DNA of 47,110 nucleotides, taken from positions 1 through 47,110 of IMG/VR virus record IMGVR_UViG_3300021371_000028. One strand, given 5' to 3'. The stretch's first letter is position 1. Each line of letters begins with the position of its first letter. Under the pieces are notes generated by a model. That model was not told where the DNA came from, did not search any database, and saw only the letters and a program-made list of their open reading frames with translations. Source of the stretch: a virus. The position numbers and the translations under genes are program-made. This document shows, in pieces, positions 29,034 to 37,549 of the stretch.

Positions 29034-29414
29034 TTAGCCGTACCAAATTTGCTTTACTGCAGGCGATGATTCAGATCCTTCGCCTGCGGCCGCAACTTCT
29101 ACCTTTGACGACCACGTAGCTCTTTTATGATAAGTTGTCATAATAGTAGGAGTGTTGAAATTGATGTTGCTTTGATTTCTATATCTACTATAAAAATTAA
29201 AAGAACCATCCCTCTCTACAGCATGCTCAACTAATTTATTATCTGATACTGTAGGTGATATTACTACACAAGCTAATATAGTCTCATCATGTAAGCTTGT
29301 GTCACGCGCTACATTTATAATAATACTCTTCTTAGTACTGGTGTTATTATTTACGCGAATGCCGTGATATGCACTTTTTTCAATATAATGTTTATTATTG
29401 AAAAACCTACTCAT
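29034..29414 (-). CDS. Probable virion-associated protein, 126 aa
   Basis: Begins MSRFFNNKHYIEKSAYHGIR and is rich in Asn, Ser, Thr and beta strands (SIIINVARDTS, ILACVVISPTVS, FNFYSRYR), ending KQIWYG. ATG 29414 overlaps the stop of the 637-residue gene (ATGA), so it is part of the fibre-like cassette. No family recognised. Confidence 0.72.
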   Translation of the reverse strand: MSRFFNNKHYIEKSAYHGIRVNNNTSTKKSIIINVARDTSLHDETILACVVISPTVSDNKLVEHAVERDGSFNFYSRYRNQSNINFNTPTIMTTYHKRATWSSKVEVAAAGEGSESSPAVKQIWYG

Positions 29415-31324
29415 GATTGTATCTCTAATACTTCAACTTCTACGTGACCGCTATCGACAATAGTAATAGTTTCTGTCACGCCAGCGCTTGAAGATGTTGT
29501 CACAGTTTTCATTACTTGTCCATTATCAAATGTCGCTGGTCCAATTACTTTTAGCGTCAAATCCGTTGCAACTCGAGCATTTGATCCATCGTAAGCAGAT
29601 ATTGTCAGCGTATTAGATACATCAGATCCAGCATATTCAACATAGTTTGATGAAGCAGCAATATCCACGTTGTATATTAAATCTTCAGCCCAAACTTGAA
29701 TAGGTCTTGGGGCATGATAGTCAACGAGATTACCCACTGCAAATTTATTTTCATATTGTGATGTAATTACTTTACCGCTTGGTAGCCAGGTAACCTCTGT
29801 AAAATATGTATCTTCATCCATCCAAACTTCTGATAAGGTTTCCGTAAATGTATCAAATTTTACAAGGTGGGTTGAGTGCTTGCAGTATACCATCATTAAT
29901 GAATGTTCAACGTTTAGTGGAGCAACACACCATGGCATTCTATCAGACGAGTCAGTGTTCTTACTTGAATCTGTAAGAATCTGATCCCATGTACCGTAAC
30001 CACCAGGGTTAGAATTAACCCTAGTTAAAATAGTTGGGTCGCTTGCATCAACTTTAAAAATCATATAATGTCTATCATGAAGAGTTGATACGGCGCTAGT
30101 GCCTTGTGTAAATACAAATACATATTTTTGGCTGTTAATGTCTTGAGAATCACTTATAATTCTATTTTCGTACATTACGGCCGGGCCGGTTGAACCAGGA
30201 TACGCAGTAGTCAATATATCATCGTCATTGGTGGAAAAAGTTGGAAACGTTGTTGTACACATTTGTTTCGAAATAGTATTATTGATGATATCCATTTCTA
30301 TTAAGTTAAATTGGTTAGCGCTGGTGTCGATCACCGTGCTACCTATTCTAAGATAATATGATATCTTTTTACTAGTGGAAGTATCACCAGTTTTTTGATG
30401 ATATACAACATTTGATGGAATTGATAACGGCTGCCTGTAATCAAATGCATTTGTAAAGCTAGCATATTCTATCGTGATTGAGTTTGTAGAATTGTCATAA
30501 CGCAATATATCTACATTTTTTCCTGAACCGACTCCACCCTGGCCGCGCGAGGCTAAGAAAAAGTGATCACCGTTGCTAGATTTAGTTAAATGGTGTATTA
30601 GAACCGGTGTGCCATTATCAGGTCCATATAACTCTGTACTAACAGTCCAATGTAATAAAGAGTCATCTGTATAATTAATAACCTTAATTTTTCCGGTCTG
30701 CACAGTTGTGTTATCAGTACTTGTAAATAACATACCACTACTGGTTTCTGGATCTATTAAATTTTGACCATAACCGGCTCCTTGAGTACCATAAGTTAGA
30801 TTTTGATACATCATATTTCCTGGCGCTGCATCATAATATCGACGTGCACCGGTTGAATTCAAATAAGGGTAAACGTGTATATACTCATTTGTAGTAGTAT
30901 TAAGACCTATAGACCTGATTGGATGCTCTAGAAAGTCTCTACCAAATATCGCGGTGTTACACTTAAGATAGTGCCAGAGTTTAAGATCTTGAGTACCTGT
31001 CTCAAAAATGTTACCATCAGTTTTTATATCTCGTGCAACATATGGGTAATTTGGAGACATGGTATTAACATATTGCCCTGCAAGCGCATCATTTTGAAAA
31101 ACACCGTAAACGTACTGATCATCATCATCTACAATTGTCCAAGTATAAAGACCACCAATACCAGTATCACCTGCATAAGCCATTACGTTCGAACCAATTT
31201 TTGGTGTCATGGTATCAATATCAAATAACATGCCATTAATTGCAATGTCTTTTGGATACTTGGGATCTTGCCATACTGAAGGAAATACCATATTACCTCC
31301 ACCTGAGTATGTGATATAAGCCAT
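29411..31324 (-). CDS. Large fibre/spike-like structural protein
   Basis: A 637-residue, Gly/Ser/Thr/Tyr-rich protein beginning MAYITYSGGGNMVFPSVWQD. Many repeated beta segments with TYxW and D-rich turns (WTIVDDDDQYVYGVF, HFFLASRGQGGVGSG, HSLMMVYCKHSTHLVKF) suggest a beta-propeller-like middle. The last 90 residues (LTLKVIGPATFDNGQVMKT) look like an Ig-like domain. Such proteins are often receptor-binding or fibre components; the call rests on composition and neighbours. It starts just after the 71-residue gene. Confidence 0.78.
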   Translation of the reverse strand: MAYITYSGGGNMVFPSVWQDPKYPKDIAINGMLFDIDTMTPKIGSNVMAYAGDTGIGGLYTWTIVDDDDQYVYGVFQNDALAGQYVNTMSPNYPYVARDIKTDGNIFETGTQDLKLWHYLKCNTAIFGRDFLEHPIRSIGLNTTTNEYIHVYPYLNSTGARRYYDAAPGNMMYQNLTYGTQGAGYGQNLIDPETSSGMLFTSTDNTTVQTGKIKVINYTDDSLLHWTVSTELYGPDNGTPVLIHHLTKSSNGDHFFLASRGQGGVGSGKNVDILRYDNSTNSITIEYASFTNAFDYRQPLSIPSNVVYHQKTGDTSTSKKISYYLRIGSTVIDTSANQFNLIEMDIINNTISKQMCTTTFPTFSTNDDDILTTAYPGSTGPAVMYENRIISDSQDINSQKYVFVFTQGTSAVSTLHDRHYMIFKVDASDPTILTRVNSNPGGYGTWDQILTDSSKNTDSSDRMPWCVAPLNVEHSLMMVYCKHSTHLVKFDTFTETLSEVWMDEDTYFTEVTWLPSGKVITSQYENKFAVGNLVDYHAPRPIQVWAEDLIYNVDIAASSNYVEYAGSDVSNTLTISAYDGSNARVATDLTLKVIGPATFDNGQVMKTVTTSSSAGVTETITIVDSGHVEVEVLEIQS

Positions 31325-31325
31325 T

Positions 31326-31541
31326 TTAAACCTCTATAGTTATATTATTTTCTGTGAGTGGATAATTATTTGAAAGAGTATCGTTCCAATAAGATAAGGC
31401 TTCACCGCTACTATCCCAGGCTTTCTTATCTTCGGTTTCCGACCCTGGTCGAAAGGGTTGGTTTAAAACAATAGCATCAGTATGGTCGCTATCATTTAGG
31501 ATTAGTTGTAAAGTTTGATTAGCAAATTTTAATGTGTACAT
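31326..31541 (-). CDS. Small protein of fibre cassette, 71 aa
   Basis: Begins MYTLKFANQTLQLILNDSDH, then NQPFRPGSETEDKKAWDSSG and ends NNITIEV. Acidic, Asn-rich, beta-type; possibly a fibre assembly or linker protein. It lies between two fibre-like genes with gaps of only 6 and 1 bases. No family recognised. Confidence 0.72.
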   Translation of the reverse strand: MYTLKFANQTLQLILNDSDHTDAIVLNQPFRPGSETEDKKAWDSSGEALSYWNDTLSNNYPLTENNITIEV

Positions 31542-31547
31542 TATTTG

Positions 31548-32210
31548 TTACCCATCTATGTATGTTATAATTACGTTTAGATCTGATCCAGCTACTGTTG
31601 AACCTATTTGAGTTATGTCGATAGTTAAATAATCGCCGGAACTAACAGAGTACGATAAGCCATCATTAGTTGATGATAAAGCTCCAGAATTAACTGTAAC
31701 CGTATTAAGAATTGTTGAGTTTTTATTTATTCTGATAATTAAGTCGGCTCCAGTTGATGCTGTGCCTACGGTGGCTCTGATTTCTTTAATGAATAAATTA
31801 CGAGGAGCTACCCAACGAGTATCTCCAACCATAGATTCTAAAGTGCCATTTTGAAATAATTGTAAGTATTTAAATTCCGGTGTATCCGAAGGAATGTCTA
31901 ATAAATCATCGTATGATCCGGATGTAGCGACAGAAGCTAAAGATGAAGCATCAGCTTTCTCTGCTATTTGGTTATTGATCACCGTAGCAAAGTCGGCCTG
32001 ATCACCTAAAGCTGCAGCCAATTCATCTAAAGTATTTAGAGTTTCTGGTGCTGAATTTACTAAACTTGAAACAGATGCGCTTATTAAAGAATTTACTTCT
32101 GCAGAGTCTATCGTTGATACATTTTCGGAAAGAGCCGAAGCTTCTAGTCTACCAGTTGCTGCATTAATCGAATTTGCTAGACTAGCGAATAGTCTATTCT
32201 TTCTTGCCAT
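31548..32210 (-). CDS. Tail-fibre-like protein, 220 aa
   Basis: Begins MARKNRLFASLANSINAATG. The segment SLVNSAPETLNTLDELAAAL is the repeat motif of T4-type long tail fibres and related proteins (APETLxTLxELAxALGDD), followed by a helical linker (NQIAEKADASSLASV) and a beta C-terminus (about 110-220) that may form a trimeric tip. Shorter than full fibres. No TATAAATA octamer lies immediately upstream. First gene of the fibre-like cassette placed downstream of regA. Confidence 0.82.
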   Translation of the reverse strand: MARKNRLFASLANSINAATGRLEASALSENVSTIDSAEVNSLISASVSSLVNSAPETLNTLDELAAALGDQADFATVINNQIAEKADASSLASVATSGSYDDLLDIPSDTPEFKYLQLFQNGTLESMVGDTRWVAPRNLFIKEIRATVGTASTGADLIIRINKNSTILNTVTVNSGALSSTNDGLSYSVSSGDYLTIDITQIGSTVAGSDLNVIITYIDG

Positions 32211-32222
32211 GATTGAAATATC

Positions 32223-32351
32223 CTATTTTATTTTTTTGTGTTTAATGACTTCATCTTCACATTTTCTTGAACAATATTTTATCCAATCATCTCCTCGAAG
32301 TCTTCTATAAGGTTTTTTACAGTTTTCGCATTCTACCTTTTCGTAATTCAT
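32223..32351 (-). CDS. Zinc-finger peptide, 42 aa
   Basis: Frame from ATG 32351 to TAG 32223, start MNYEKVECENCKKPYRRLRG and then KYCSRKCEDEVIKHKK. C-x2-C (residues 8 and 11) and C-x3-C (residues 27 and 31) make a small zinc finger, with basic residues around it. The start overlaps the regA stop (ATGA), so it is coupled to that repressor. Role unknown. Confidence 0.7.
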   Translation of the reverse strand: MNYEKVECENCKKPYRRLRGDDWIKYCSRKCEDEVIKHKKIK

Positions 32352-32719
32352 TTATTTCCAATGTTGTATTTTGGACACAATTCCCATTCACTTTTTTCTT
32401 TAAATGGGATAACTTTAATTTGGCGCATCGGTGCGAGTTCTTCTGGAGAAATTTCTCCAGCTAAACTTAAAAGACCCCAATCGCTTAAAAGCATTGCAAT
32501 TGTATTTCTTCTATATACATCATTGACTTCTAGATTAGATTTTTTTCCATCTAGCAAAAATAATTCTTTAAAATGTACAATAAAATATCTCCCTTGCTTA
32601 TGCAATATATGGCATGACTGAAAAAGCTTTTTATCTTTTCTAGATGCAACGCCGATACGAGTTAATGTTTCTTTAACTTTTAAAAAATCATCGGGCTCGT
32701 TCAAATAGATCTCCAACAT
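32348..32719 (-). CDS. regA: RegA translational repressor
   Basis: A 123-residue homologue of T4 RegA (122), which binds the ribosome sites of many early mRNAs and represses translation. Alignable along its length: MLEIYLNEPDDFLKVKETLT (T4 MIEITLKKPEDFLKVKETLT), SCHILHKQGRYFIVHFKEL and EWELCPKYNIGN at the end. ATG 32719 gives the T4-like N-terminus; an in-frame GTG at 32761 would add 14 residues and overlap gp62. Order 62-regA is as in T4, but 43 does not follow. Confidence 0.95.
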   Translation of the reverse strand: MLEIYLNEPDDFLKVKETLTRIGVASRKDKKLFQSCHILHKQGRYFIVHFKELFLLDGKKSNLEVNDVYRRNTIAMLLSDWGLLSLAGEISPEELAPMRQIKVIPFKEKSEWELCPKYNIGNK

Positions 32720-32747
32720 TTTAGTTGGATTCCATTCTATATAATTA

Positions 32748-33125
32748 TTATTTTCTTCCACCTTTAAATGTCCTTTTTTTTAATTCTTCTAAATGGGCGG
32801 GTGTAAAAAGATTAAGGACTTGAATGGCTTTCTCTTCCGAATAACCATAATACTCCATAATCAGTCGTAAGTTTTCATTGGAGGCTTTTTTGCTCCACTT
32901 ACTAAATCTCTTATTCTTTCTGATTATATTTATAAGAAAATGATATTGCAATTTTTGATCAATGTGCGAATTTAAATTCATTTCATTCGCTGCTAATACA
33001 GTATCCGGAAAGTATGACAAGCCCCTATTAATCATAAATGAATTATACTGGTTTTCACTGATATCATCAGTCATGATATCAGTTTTTGTGTAATTAATTG
33101 AATTTAAATAATCAAATGGATTCAT
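32748..33125 (-). CDS. 62: Clamp-loader small subunit gp62
   Basis: A 125-residue homologue of T4 gp62 (187), the single subunit that closes the gp44 ring to load clamp gp45. Recognised by YNSFMINRGLSYFPDTVLAA (T4 [20 protein letters not shown]) and KRFSKWSK (T4 KRYGKWAK). About 60 residues shorter, mainly at the C-terminus. It normally sits directly after 44; here a pyruvyl transferase gene lies between, and gp62 overlaps it by 14 bases. Confidence 0.88.
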   Translation of the reverse strand: MNPFDYLNSINYTKTDIMTDDISENQYNSFMINRGLSYFPDTVLAANEMNLNSHIDQKLQYHFLINIIRKNKRFSKWSKKASNENLRLIMEYYGYSEEKAIQVLNLFTPAHLEELKKRTFKGGRK

Positions 33126-33909
33126 ACTTACTCATTATCTTTTCATAATAAAGGCGATTAGCTTGTCTAGAATCTTCTAAAGAGTCAGAATAGTTTACGC
33201 ATTGGTTAATAACATTAGAGATATTATTTATACTATTTGTGTAAGTTGGCTTAAACTTAAATGAAAATAATCCGGATTTAAACGGAATGCATATGACTTT
33301 TCTATTTAACAGCGTTGCCCAATAAACGCCGTGATACGTATTTGTGACAATATACTCGCAGCTTGATAGGAATTTTAATTTTGATTCTAAATCATATCCA
33401 GAATTATCTTCAACCGGATATAGTCCTATGTTGATTTCTGATGCAAGAATTACACGTTTATGATTATAGACACCAATTTTGTTAGTTGGTTTTACATCAC
33501 GATATTTATCGAACAGTGGCGACATGCACGAAGCGCACGGGACATAATCATGTTTTAGCTTATCTGCATATACTCTAAGACCTATGTCATCAGCAAAATC
33601 AAAATAATTCCCATATAGATCATAATCAGCATCGGATGATAAAACAGCAGGATTGCTGTTACGAGTATCTACGCCTGCACCCCATACAATAGCTGTTGCT
33701 CCAGTATTCGCAATTCTTTTTAAGTGTGGTCTAAAAAATTCGGCCCCTAGCCCACCACCACCAATTAATAGTGTATCTGTTCTTCGAATATTTGCCGTGG
33801 TATCCAAAATATCATATATAGAGGCTGAACCATGGAAATCAAAATATTTCCATGGCGGCGACCACCAGTCGCCTACATTTGTGTTATCTGCTCTAAAAAC
33901 GTATTTCAT
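33112..33909 (-). CDS. Polysaccharide pyruvyl transferase family protein
   Basis: A 265-residue protein with the pattern of the polysaccharide pyruvyl transferase family: N-terminal NVGDWW, the glycine-rich LLIGGGGLGAEFFRPHLKRI, AIVWGAGVD and C-terminal TNTYHGVYWATLLNRKVICI (the H-G motif). The family adds ketal pyruvate to sugars from phosphoenolpyruvate, or does related sugar chemistry. ATG 33909 overlaps the gp44 stop (TAATG), so it is translated with the clamp loader. It is foreign to the T4 core operon; its target, capsule, phage DNA sugar or other glycan, is unknown. Confidence 0.85.
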   Translation of the reverse strand: MKYVFRADNTNVGDWWSPPWKYFDFHGSASIYDILDTTANIRRTDTLLIGGGGLGAEFFRPHLKRIANTGATAIVWGAGVDTRNSNPAVLSSDADYDLYGNYFDFADDIGLRVYADKLKHDYVPCASCMSPLFDKYRDVKPTNKIGVYNHKRVILASEINIGLYPVEDNSGYDLESKLKFLSSCEYIVTNTYHGVYWATLLNRKVICIPFKSGLFSFKFKPTYTNSINNISNVINQCVNYSDSLEDSRQANRLYYEKIMSKYESI

Positions 33910-34835
33910 TATGAAAACTCCACATTTGCAATAATTTCTGTCATGCATGCAACAATATTAAGTTCATGATCTGCAACAAATGCATTCTTATAAGAGTAAT
34001 CTGCAAGGATTAAAACAAGCTGAGGGATTGACTCGGATCTGACTTTCACATTCATGCGATCATACATTGCTCTAAAAATAGCAGATGCATCAGAATCGAC
34101 ATTTTGAGCTACCCATGACCGCATTTTTTTAAAATCTTTTGATTTAAGGTGATTGAATAAATCATCGTAATTATCTACAATAGTAGATGAAACCATTAGT
34201 GATCCGCCAATTGATTGTCTTTGGCATTCATTAATCACTCGGCGCCAGTCTGGTGCATGCTTCATGATCATATCAGCAACAGCCATTTGATCGTATGATA
34301 CGCCTTCATCTTCTAAAATGAATTGCATGCGTTTCATAAACTGCGCGGCAAGTTGTGCTAAATCTTTCTTAGTAGTATTAAACTCGTATACACCGCATCG
34401 AGAATGGAGCGGTTCAATGATTCTGTTTTTAAAGTTGCAAGTTAGAATGAATCTGCAGTTATTAGAAAATTCCTCAATGAATCCACGTAATGCAGGCTGA
34501 GTTGATTGAGCATTTAAGTAATCTGCTTCATCAAGAATGACTACTTTATATCCACCTTGGAGAGAAACTGTTGATGCAAATTGTTTAATTTTAGTTCGAA
34601 GTGTATCAATATTGCCTGACTCAGACGCATTAATAATAATCCAGTCTAGACTTAGTTCATTACATAAAGCTTTAGCGACAGTGGTTTTTCCTAAGCCAGC
34701 CGTGCCAGTGAATAACATATTAGGAAGTTCACCGCCATCTACAATTTTTTGAAAAGTAACTTTGAGATTTTCGGGTAACACGCAGTCAGAAATAGTTTGA
34801 GGCCGATATTTCTCGACCCATAAAAAATCATTCAT
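33909..34835 (-). CDS. 44: Clamp-loader ATPase gp44
   Basis: A 308-residue AAA+ protein (T4 gp44 319) that with gp62 opens and loads the sliding clamp. LWVEKYRP at the start, Walker A GTAGLGKT (44-51), Walker B LDEAD (101-105), sensor 1 TCNF and arginine finger SRC (145-147). C-terminal collar domain follows. A terminator at 34852-34880 separates it from the upstream clamp gene, so its level may be lower than that of gp45, as fits the protein stoichiometry. Confidence 0.96.
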   Translation of the reverse strand: MNDFLWVEKYRPQTISDCVLPENLKVTFQKIVDGGELPNMLFTGTAGLGKTTVAKALCNELSLDWIIINASESGNIDTLRTKIKQFASTVSLQGGYKVVILDEADYLNAQSTQPALRGFIEEFSNNCRFILTCNFKNRIIEPLHSRCGVYEFNTTKKDLAQLAAQFMKRMQFILEDEGVSYDQMAVADMIMKHAPDWRRVINECQRQSIGGSLMVSSTIVDNYDDLFNHLKSKDFKKMRSWVAQNVDSDASAIFRAMYDRMNVKVRSESIPQLVLILADYSYKNAFVADHELNIVACMTEIIANVEFS

Positions 34836-34851
34836 AATAAAAAGCTCAAAT

Positions 34852-34880
34852 AAAGAAAAAGGAGAGGGCTTGCGCCCTCT
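34852..34880 (-). terminator. Rho-independent terminator before gp44
   Basis: AGAGGGC-GCAA-GCCCTCT (34863-34880), a perfect 7-bp stem with a stable tetraloop, followed by CCTTTTT. As gp44 has no visible promoter after it, it probably attenuates rather than ends the operon. Confidence 0.8.
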
Positions 34881-34882
34881 TA

Positions 34883-35086
34883 TTATTCAGAAACGTTAAG
34901 TGATGTTTCTTGCTGCATTGATTCAACAAGAGAAATAACTTGTACGCATTGATCACGTAGTGATCCAATTGTAGAAAGCTCTTCGCCCTTAAATCCGCCG
35001 CGTTGAGTGATAGCATCAACAACCGCGATCGTTGAACGTGAAACCTTGTTAGAAAGGTCTTTAAGTTGGTCTAATTGTTCAGACAT
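34883..35086 (-). CDS. Small protein between 45 and 44, 67 aa
   Basis: Begins MSEQLDQLKDLSNKVSRSTI, with IGSLRDQCVQVISLVESMQQ; all-helical and acidic. It lies 12 bases after gp45, just before the terminator. I recall a similar gene in the same place in T4-like marine phages. In T4 this spot has rpbA, but the sequence does not look like RpbA. Confidence 0.78.
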   Translation of the reverse strand: MSEQLDQLKDLSNKVSRSTIAVVDAITQRGGFKGEELSTIGSLRDQCVQVISLVESMQQETSLNVSE

Positions 35087-35098
35087 TTTATAGCTCCT

Positions 35099-35773
35099 TT
35101 AGCTAGAGAAAGTTGAAGTTTTTTCTAATGCAATCCAGTAATTTAGATCGAGTTCTTTATGAGAAAAATTTGAAATAAGCTTAGATGAAATACTCACATC
35201 ATAACTGCCTGCGAGGATTTTTAAATTTGCTATATTCATAACAAAATTAAACGTAGCATCACCAAAGTCGCCGTCAATGTCGATTGAATACGCATTCGAC
35301 GTTGAGTTTTGACTTTCTAGAATTGAAAGACTAAGTATTCCATTATTGCTAGAAATGGAAACTTCTTCATGACCAAGCGTTGACGCAGCTTTTTTAAGTC
35401 GATTTAGAGTGTCATTATCTAATTCAAACTTAACATCAGTGCTTGGCATTTTAATGTCTTTCTGAGGGAATGTTAAGGTTTCTTGAGGAGAGAAGAAATA
35501 CTTAACCTTTGATCGACCAGTTGAATCACTAATAGTGACATACTCATCATCAAATTTGAGTCGTGGTGTATCAACCAAATTCAATACACCAATAAATTCA
35601 TTTAAATCATAAATCCCAACTTCTTGGGGGAACTCTGCATCAACATTTGCAGTGGCTAAAACATTACGTGCCTCTGAAATTGTTTTAATAGTGCTGCCGG
35701 GATAAATTAAAATATTCTGGTTAATGCCAGAAAAATTACGTAAAATTTGTAGGGTGTTTTCGCTTAATTCCAT
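35099..35773 (-). CDS. 45: Sliding clamp gp45
   Basis: A 224-residue homologue of T4 gp45 (228), the trimeric ring that tethers the polymerase and, with gp55, activates late transcription. Recognised by MELSENTLQILRNFSGINQN, FIGVLNLVDTPRLKFDDEYV and the C-terminal FSHKELDLNYWIALEKTSTF, with overall clamp-type strand pattern. ATG 35773, seven bases after GGAG, was chosen over ATG 35785. The early promoter is at 35800. Confidence 0.93.
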   Translation of the reverse strand: MELSENTLQILRNFSGINQNILIYPGSTIKTISEARNVLATANVDAEFPQEVGIYDLNEFIGVLNLVDTPRLKFDDEYVTISDSTGRSKVKYFFSPQETLTFPQKDIKMPSTDVKFELDNDTLNRLKKAASTLGHEEVSISSNNGILSLSILESQNSTSNAYSIDIDGDFGDATFNFVMNIANLKILAGSYDVSISSKLISNFSHKELDLNYWIALEKTSTFSS

Positions 35774-35799
35774 TATATTCTCCATTTAAGTATACACAT

Positions 35800-35828
35800 A
35801 TTATACCATATTAGTAATAATTTGTACA
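35800..35828 (-). promoter_or_regulatory. Early promoter TGTACA-N17-TATAAT
   Basis: -35 TGTACA at 35823-35828, -10 TATAAT at 35800-35805, spacing 17, GGTGTACA context. It lies just after the gp46 stop and drives gp45 and the genes beyond it. Confidence 0.82.
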
Positions 35829-35833
35829 CCAAT

Positions 35834-37549
35834 TTATGCAACCATTTTACTAAAGTTTTTGTCCTTTACGAATTCAATCTTCGATCTGAACTTTCCATCT
35901 AAAATATCACCTTTGTGTGATATTACAAATATGTTTGTATCACTTAAATGTGATAATATTTTCTGTAGATTTTCAACACCGTCTACATCAAGAGAAGAAT
36001 CAAATGTCTCATCAAGAATCAAAAGATTTGTCGAGATTGAATTCTTCATTTTTGCGATCTGCCGCCAAGTAAAAAGCAGAGATAAATCGATCCTTTGTTT
36101 TTCGCCTTCACTAAATGAATCATATGTAAACTCATCTCGATGCCTAGATCGAATTGTTTCTTGAAAGCTTTCATCAAGATCAAAGTGCACAAAGAAGTCA
36201 AGGATTTGTAGATACTGATTGACGAGGTTATTTATCACGGGAAGATATTGCTTAATAATCTTTGTCTTGATACCAGTATCTTTGAGCATTTCTCCAATGA
36301 CTTCATTATACGATCGTTGTTCACCAAGAGTTAACCTTTGTTCCTGATAGGCGTTTTTTTGGTCAGAAAGGGCCTGAAGTGATTCCGTTGCTTCTGCCAA
36401 ATCTCCTCCACCACCTTCAATTTTTCCGAGGTCACTTTTTTTAGATGCCAGACTTTCATGAATCTGTCTGAGGCGTGTTGTGTTAGTAGATAATAAATGT
36501 TGCTTGTTCGTGACTGAGCTCTGTACTTTAGTCGCGAGCTCAATATCTGTGTTAGCTTGATCCAACTCTGAAGAGATACCTTTGAGTGACGAATTGATGT
36601 TCTTTGCATTGGACGATGCAGCTGATATCTTTTCGTTCCTGAGTGATTCACTAATATCCTGGGAACATGTTGGACAAGTTGTATTCTCTTCGAAGAACCG
36701 AGTTTCTTTGACGAGCGATTTAATGTTTGATTTGAGTTCATGCTCCTTTTCCTTGAGCGTCGCCGATTTCGAGCTGAGTTTACTAAGGGTACTTGTGACC
36801 TTTTCTGAATTGCTTTCGATAAACCTTCCAAGTTCTTCGTTTTGATTCGTGAGGTTGGACTGTTCTTCCTCAAGGACAGCAATCTCTTCCTTAATCTTAT
36901 CAGCATATTCTTTGTTAAGCGCCTTGACGTCTTTAATGTATTTTTTCTGAGTTTCAATTTTATCGGAGATGAGATCGAGTTGGTAGGTAACTTCACTTGT
37001 CTGATCCTTGAGCGATGCGTTCTTTTCTCTTAGAATTACATTCATCTTAGAGAACACATTAATATCAAGTAAATCTTCAATCACATCACGGCGGTGGCCG
37101 GCTGGAAGCTGCATAAAAGGAATAAAGCTGCTACTACCCAGCACGACCACCTGATGGAAGCTCTTGTGGTTTAGCTTCAGAATATTTTGTTCCAACATTT
37201 TCTGGTATTCTTTCGCATGAGAGTCTTGATTGAACATCTGATCATTTTTATAGATCTCAAACTTACCAGGCTTAATGCCACGAACAACTTTATATTCTGT
37301 CTGACCAACAGAGAACTCCACCTCCACCAAACACTGCTTTTGATTGATTGAGTTTACGAGTTGTGGTTTATTAATATTACGATGCGGTTTACCAAATAGA
37401 CCAAAAGAGATAGCATCTAACATAGTAGATTTGCCAGCTCCGTTTTGGCCTACAACTAATGTAGACTGAGATCGGTCTAATCGAATCTCAGTAAACGTAT
37501 TCCCAGTACTTAAAAAGTTTTTGTATCGTACAACCTTAAATGTTATCAT
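35834..37549 (-). CDS. 46: Recombination nuclease subunit gp46 (Rad50/SbcC-like)
   Basis: A 571-residue SMC-like ATPase (T4 gp46 560), partner of gp47 in processing double-strand ends for recombination-dependent replication. Walker A GQNGAGKS (34-41), long coiled coil (about 185-430) with zinc hook CPTC (292-295), ABC signature FSEGEKQRIDLSLLF and Walker B LLILDETFD near the end. Complete. ATG overlaps the gp47 stop (ATGA). Confidence 0.96.
   Translation of the reverse strand: MITFKVVRYKNFLSTGNTFTEIRLDRSQSTLVVGQNGAGKSTMLDAISFGLFGKPHRNINKPQLVNSINQKQCLVEVEFSVGQTEYKVVRGIKPGKFEIYKNDQMFNQDSHAKEYQKMLEQNILKLNHKSFHQVVVLGSSSFIPFMQLPAGHRRDVIEDLLDINVFSKMNVILREKNASLKDQTSEVTYQLDLISDKIETQKKYIKDVKALNKEYADKIKEEIAVLEEEQSNLTNQNEELGRFIESNSEKVTSTLSKLSSKSATLKEKEHELKSNIKSLVKETRFFEENTTCPTCSQDISESLRNEKISAASSNAKNINSSLKGISSELDQANTDIELATKVQSSVTNKQHLLSTNTTRLRQIHESLASKKSDLGKIEGGGGDLAEATESLQALSDQKNAYQEQRLTLGEQRSYNEVIGEMLKDTGIKTKIIKQYLPVINNLVNQYLQILDFFVHFDLDESFQETIRSRHRDEFTYDSFSEGEKQRIDLSLLFTWRQIAKMKNSISTNLLILDETFDSSLDVDGVENLQKILSHLSDTNIFVISHKGDILDGKFRSKIEFVKDKNFSKMVA

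Noticed and set aside
34883-35086. RpbA (RNA polymerase-binding protein) based on position after 45
   Set aside because: Half the size of T4 RpbA and no similarity seen.
36331-36996. Long minus-strand frame of 221 residues inside gp46
   Set aside because: Shadow frame of the gp46 coiled coil; Arg/Lys/Ser-rich composition and no start signal.
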